Shown piece after piece: positions 61,040-64,000 of a stretch of DNA of 64,000 nucleotides. Origin of the DNA: Paenibacillus bovis (GTDB taxonomy: Bacteria; Bacillota; Bacilli; Paenibacillales; Paenibacillaceae); assembly GCF_001421015.2 (NCBI RefSeq), contig NZ_CP013023.1:248001-312000 (forward strand), in the 5' to 3' direction. Numbering within the stretch: position 1 is the first letter of the stretch; every line of letters begins with the position of its first letter. Both the position numbers and the translations under genes were made by a program. The notes under the pieces were generated by a model. The model was not told the origin of the DNA. It did no database searches and saw only the letters and a program-made list of their open reading frames with translations.

Positions 61040-64000
61040 ATGTCTATTATTGAAGATCAATACAATGTTGTCCCTCCTCAACTGAAGTATTTAAAAGACG
61101 AAGTGGTTTTAGCACAGGCTTGGAAAAAGGCACATTCTTATATAAGAAGACATAATTGGTATGCAGATACGTTAGAGTTAGACCTATCCACAATAAATTT
61201 AGAAGATAATTTAAAAAAATGGGTAAAGTCTGTAACCAAGCGTCCTAATAGTATGTCGCTAGTATTAGCACCTAAAAATGCAGAGTGGCATTTCGAAGAA
61301 GATGACGAAACTAATAAAGACTCACTATGGAAACCTGTAGAATCGCAAAAACTTAGAGCTTTGGCCCATTTAAGTCTAAAAGATCAAACTATTTCTACGG
61401 CTGTAATGTTGTGTTTGGCTAATGCTGTAGAGAGTGCACAAGGGCCTTCTACAGAAAGTGATTTCTTTTTGGCTCAAGATAAAAAAATTTATAGCTATGG
61501 TAATCGACTGCATTGCGATTGGATTAAAACAATTAATTTCAGAGAAATTGCCCAATTTGGCTGGGGAAATTCACTTTGTTATAGACAATTCTATGAGGAC
61601 TATCAACAGTTTCTTAAACGTCCAAGGGTTATATGTCAATACCTGGAAAGAAATCTTAACCCAAAAAGAAAGTTGTATGTTGTATCACTAGATATTCAGA
61701 GATTTTACGATTGTATTGATAGAGATATTCTTATAAAGGAATTAGAAATATTGCATAAAGAATATCTTGAAGAATACAATCTTGAAGAAAAATATCAATC
61801 TGACGATAAATTTTGGAGCAATTTAGAAACCCTATTTAATTGGAATTGGGACATTAACGATCGGAAATTAAAAGAATATTTAAACGACTCAGAAAACACT
61901 AATGAGCAAACATCTGAATTACCTCAAGGGATACCTCAAGGGTTAGTAGCAGGCGGTTTTTTTGCAAATGCATACTTGGTAAATTTCGACAGAACTATGG
62001 GAGAATTAATTAATAGCAAAAACGATAACTTTATAGTCCGCGATTATTGTAGATACGTTGACGATATTAGATTAGTTATAGAAGTTGAAGAAGAAAACAA
62101 TTTAGAAACAGAATATAAGAACCTTGTATCCAATTTTGTAAACAATAAAATCAAAGATTATTTCCAAAAAAAGTATAATTCAAATTCTAAGTTAATAATT
62201 AATCCTATCAAAACTAAAATAAACTCTTATGAAAATATATCTTCACAAAATGATATCTCTGTACGCATGAATATGATACAAGGAGTGATAAGTGGTACGC
62301 CTGATATTGAAGCTTTAGAACATGCTATAGGAGGCTTAGATAGTTTATTACATCTCTCAGAGAAACTTTTTGAAGAAGATAAGACTAAGCAAACAAAAAA
62401 AATAAACAAGTCCTTGGATTTATTTTATATATCTGTACCTAACGTTGACGTTAAAAATGATACCTTAAAAAGGTTTGCAGCAGCGCGTCTCGTTAAAGCC
62501 TTAAAAATGAAACGAACAATGACTGATTTAGAAGAACCCATTTATCAAAAAAGTAATTTTTCTAACATAGTAACTAAAGGAAATTTATTAGATCATGAAT
62601 TCGAAACAACTGCGCGTAAATTTATTGCTTTGTGGTCTAGAAATCCTTCGCTTTCTCTCTTATTAAAATTTGGTTTGGAAATATATCCAGACTCAAAATT
62701 ATTAAAACCTGTTTTAGATGCAATGTACTATAAATTATTTGACTTTAAATCAACTGACCTTAAAGATAGGATTGATAAAAAAGCAATTGAATATATTGCA
62801 GCAGATCTACTATATACAGGAGCCATAAGAATTGGCTATAAAAATGAATCAAGCTATCCAAGCAAAGTAAATATAGCTATGTTTAGAGAAGAACTAGCTA
62901 CATTGGCAGAAAGAGTTTTAAAAGATAAAAATGAGTTCCCTTGGTATTTACAACAACAAGCAAGCTTGTTTTTAGCTTCTATAGAAAAATATATAAATTT
63001 AAATGGTTACTCTCCAAAATTAGAGCATTATAAATCACTCCATGAAGCTCTCCAGTATAATAGTAACCTATCACTATTTCGAAAACCTTTCAAAATAAAT
63101 GATTATGTAATAGTTTCTCTAATCGCTCAGCAAATTCATCCTAACAAGGAACGATACTCTACTTGGTTCTCTAATATTTGGAGTTCAAATGAAATCATTA
63201 ATAAAGAGAAAATAGCAAGTATAATTTTATTAAATAGACCTGACATATTTGTGCAAATATTAAGCACTCAAAATACAATCAAAGAAGAAATTAAAAACAC
63301 TCTCCCAGAAGATATCTTATTAGCTTCTGAGGATAAGAATAGGACTTTAAAATTAAAAAACGATGTTGAAATTCGTTTGTCTGATTTGATAAGAAGCGAA
63401 AACAACCCTTTCCAACAAGAGAATGCTTTATTATTACTAGCCAAGTCATTTTTAGAATCGGAATATTTCGGTATTAAATACGATTATCGTGCTCCTATTT
63501 CTGTAAACGATATAACAATAAGGTGTAAAGACTGGAGCAAAATTCAAAGTTTGAATTCAGAAAAAGACTTTTTATCTGTTAATATTAAAAAGTCTTCTGT
63601 AAGTATCATTAATGAGAAACCAAAATGGGTAAACTCTAATTCTTTTTGGATTTATAATATAGGTCAACTTCTTCGCTCCTGTCTAACGGGAGAGTTTGAC
63701 TTCACTACTCATTCCTTCCTAGCAAGAAACAATTCGGAAAGTTACAAAGGATTACGTTCAACGTGGTTTAGTAGACGTTTTGGAATGTTAAACAATTCAA
63801 AAAGCTTGTTTGAAGATCCTCTTCCGTTATCACCTTGGATCAGTGAATTATTGCTTATTTTATTACAATGGCCTGGAATTAATTACCATGAAAAAGAAAT
63901 AAAACAAAAAACTAATATTCTATCTAAGTTTGAACTATTACAGTTAATTGGTAAACGAATAGAATCTCAAAAAAAAATATGGGGCCATTTATCGCAAACT
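61040..64000 (+). CDS. Large reverse transcriptase (Abi/DRT-type), C-terminus outside window
   Basis: 987 codons open to the window edge, from ATG 61040 (GAGAGG upstream). RT motifs: motif A VVSLDIQRFYDCID (D218), motif B LPQGIPQGLVAGGFFANAYL (P295 on), and motif C YCRYVDDIRLV (Y339 VDD). The spacing and the PQGIPQG signature fit the unclassified-group/Abi-like RTs of bacterial defence rather than retrons or group II introns: no maturase or HNH domain precedes the end, and no intron-like RNA is seen. Residues ~400-987 are helical, as in AbiA/UG1-type proteins. The true C-terminal domain (for example a nitrilase, as in DRT1) cannot be seen here. Confidence 0.85.
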   Translation, partial: MSIIEDQYNVVPPQLKYLKDEVVLAQAWKKAHSYIRRHNWYADTLELDLSTINLEDNLKKWVKSVTKRPNSMSLVLAPKNAEWHFEEDDETNKDSLWKPVESQKLRALAHLSLKDQTISTAVMLCLANAVESAQGPSTESDFFLAQDKKIYSYGNRLHCDWIKTINFREIAQFGWGNSLCYRQFYEDYQQFLKRPRVICQYLERNLNPKRKLYVVSLDIQRFYDCIDRDILIKELEILHKEYLEEYNLEEKYQSDDKFWSNLETLFNWNWDINDRKLKEYLNDSENTNEQTSELPQGIPQGLVAGGFFANAYLVNFDRTMGELINSKNDNFIVRDYCRYVDDIRLVIEVEEENNLETEYKNLVSNFVNNKIKDYFQKKYNSNSKLIINPIKTKINSYENISSQNDISVRMNMIQGVISGTPDIEALEHAIGGLDSLLHLSEKLFEEDKTKQTKKINKSLDLFYISVPNVDVKNDTLKRFAAARLVKALKMKRTMTDLEEPIYQKSNFSNIVTKGNLLDHEFETTARKFIALWSRNPSLSLLLKFGLEIYPDSKLLKPVLDAMYYKLFDFKSTDLKDRIDKKAIEYIAADLLYTGAIRIGYKNESSYPSKVNIAMFREELATLAERVLKDKNEFPWYLQQQASLFLASIEKYINLNGYSPKLEHYKSLHEALQYNSNLSLFRKPFKINDYVIVSLIAQQIHPNKERYSTWFSNIWSSNEIINKEKIASIILLNRPDIFVQILSTQNTIKEEIKNTLPEDILLASEDKNRTLKLKNDVEIRLSDLIRSENNPFQQENALLLLAKSFLESEYFGIKYDYRAPISVNDITIRCKDWSKIQSLNSEKDFLSVNIKKSSVSIINEKPKWVNSNSFWIYNIGQLLRSCLTGEFDFTTHSFLARNNSESYKGLRSTWFSRRFGMLNNSKSLFEDPLPLSPWISELLLILLQWPGINYHEKEIKQKTNILSKFELLQLIGKRIESQKKIWGHLSQT

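Noticed and set aside
61040..64000. Group II intron or retron as the source of the reverse transcriptase
   Set aside because: No maturase or HNH endonuclease domain, no intron-like RNA, no msr/msd-like inverted repeat pair upstream, and the motif B/C style fits Abi/UG reverse transcriptases.

Overview
The window looks like the chromosome of a spore-forming Bacillales member, most probably Paenibacillus or a close relative. The grounds are strong AGGAGG-type ribosome-binding sites, frequent TTG/GTG starts, a surface protein built from InlB B-repeats and three S-layer homology domains, a YesM/YesN-type two-component pair beside a sugar ABC transporter, CsbD, AlkC and FetAB homologues, and moderate-GC housekeeping DNA. 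Two blocks are clearly more AT-rich and look acquired: about 38160-44505 and about 59640-64000.

Layout. 1-5.3 kb: a divergent MFS exporter/HxlR regulator pair, a cytoplasmic alpha-amylase, an AlkC-type DNA glycosylase and a nitroreductase. 5.4-9 kb: a 1142-residue wall-associated protein combining tail-collar, InlB-type and SLH domains. 9.3-20.8 kb: a frameshifted DUF72 gene, a DUF1858-DUF438 operon with a Crp/Fnr-shaped operator, a cupin, alkaline phosphatase, photolyase, HAD phosphatase, CsbD, a second nitroreductase and a Vms1-like release-factor homologue. 21-26.6 kb: a LexA-box-preceded operon of a small protein and a 1705-residue DUF4132/MolR-like protein. 26.8-37.8 kb: a degenerate ROK regulator, two dehydrogenases, a BtrH-like protein, a guanylate-kinase-like protein, FetAB, a histidyl-tRNA synthetase behind a leader-peptide attenuator, and an EamA transporter.

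38.1-44.5 kb is the most unusual region. Nine small, promoter-poor genes all lie on the minus strand. After the 3' end of most of them comes an imperfect palindromic element of about 75-120 bp whose outer stem (TATAAC...GTTATA, then TATTCACG...CGTGAATA) encloses up to three covarying hairpins. This is the layout of an integron gene-cassette array with attC-like sites, but no integrase is in the window.

44.8-59.6 kb returns to core DNA: a DUF6509-like protein, an SDR, the YesN/YesM pair with its CUT1 sugar transporter (permease, permease, binding protein, a highly structured intergenic region and a cre site), potABCD for polyamine uptake, and a secreted alpha/alpha-barrel protein with a C-terminal glucan-binding-like domain. 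59.6-64 kb is a probable anti-phage locus: an HD-domain protein divergent from a large reverse transcriptase (motif B PQGIPQG, motif C YVDD) that runs off the window end.

The three best candidates for undescribed biology are the cassette array, the His-codon leader peptide with mutually exclusive hairpins before hisS, and the HD-RT locus.
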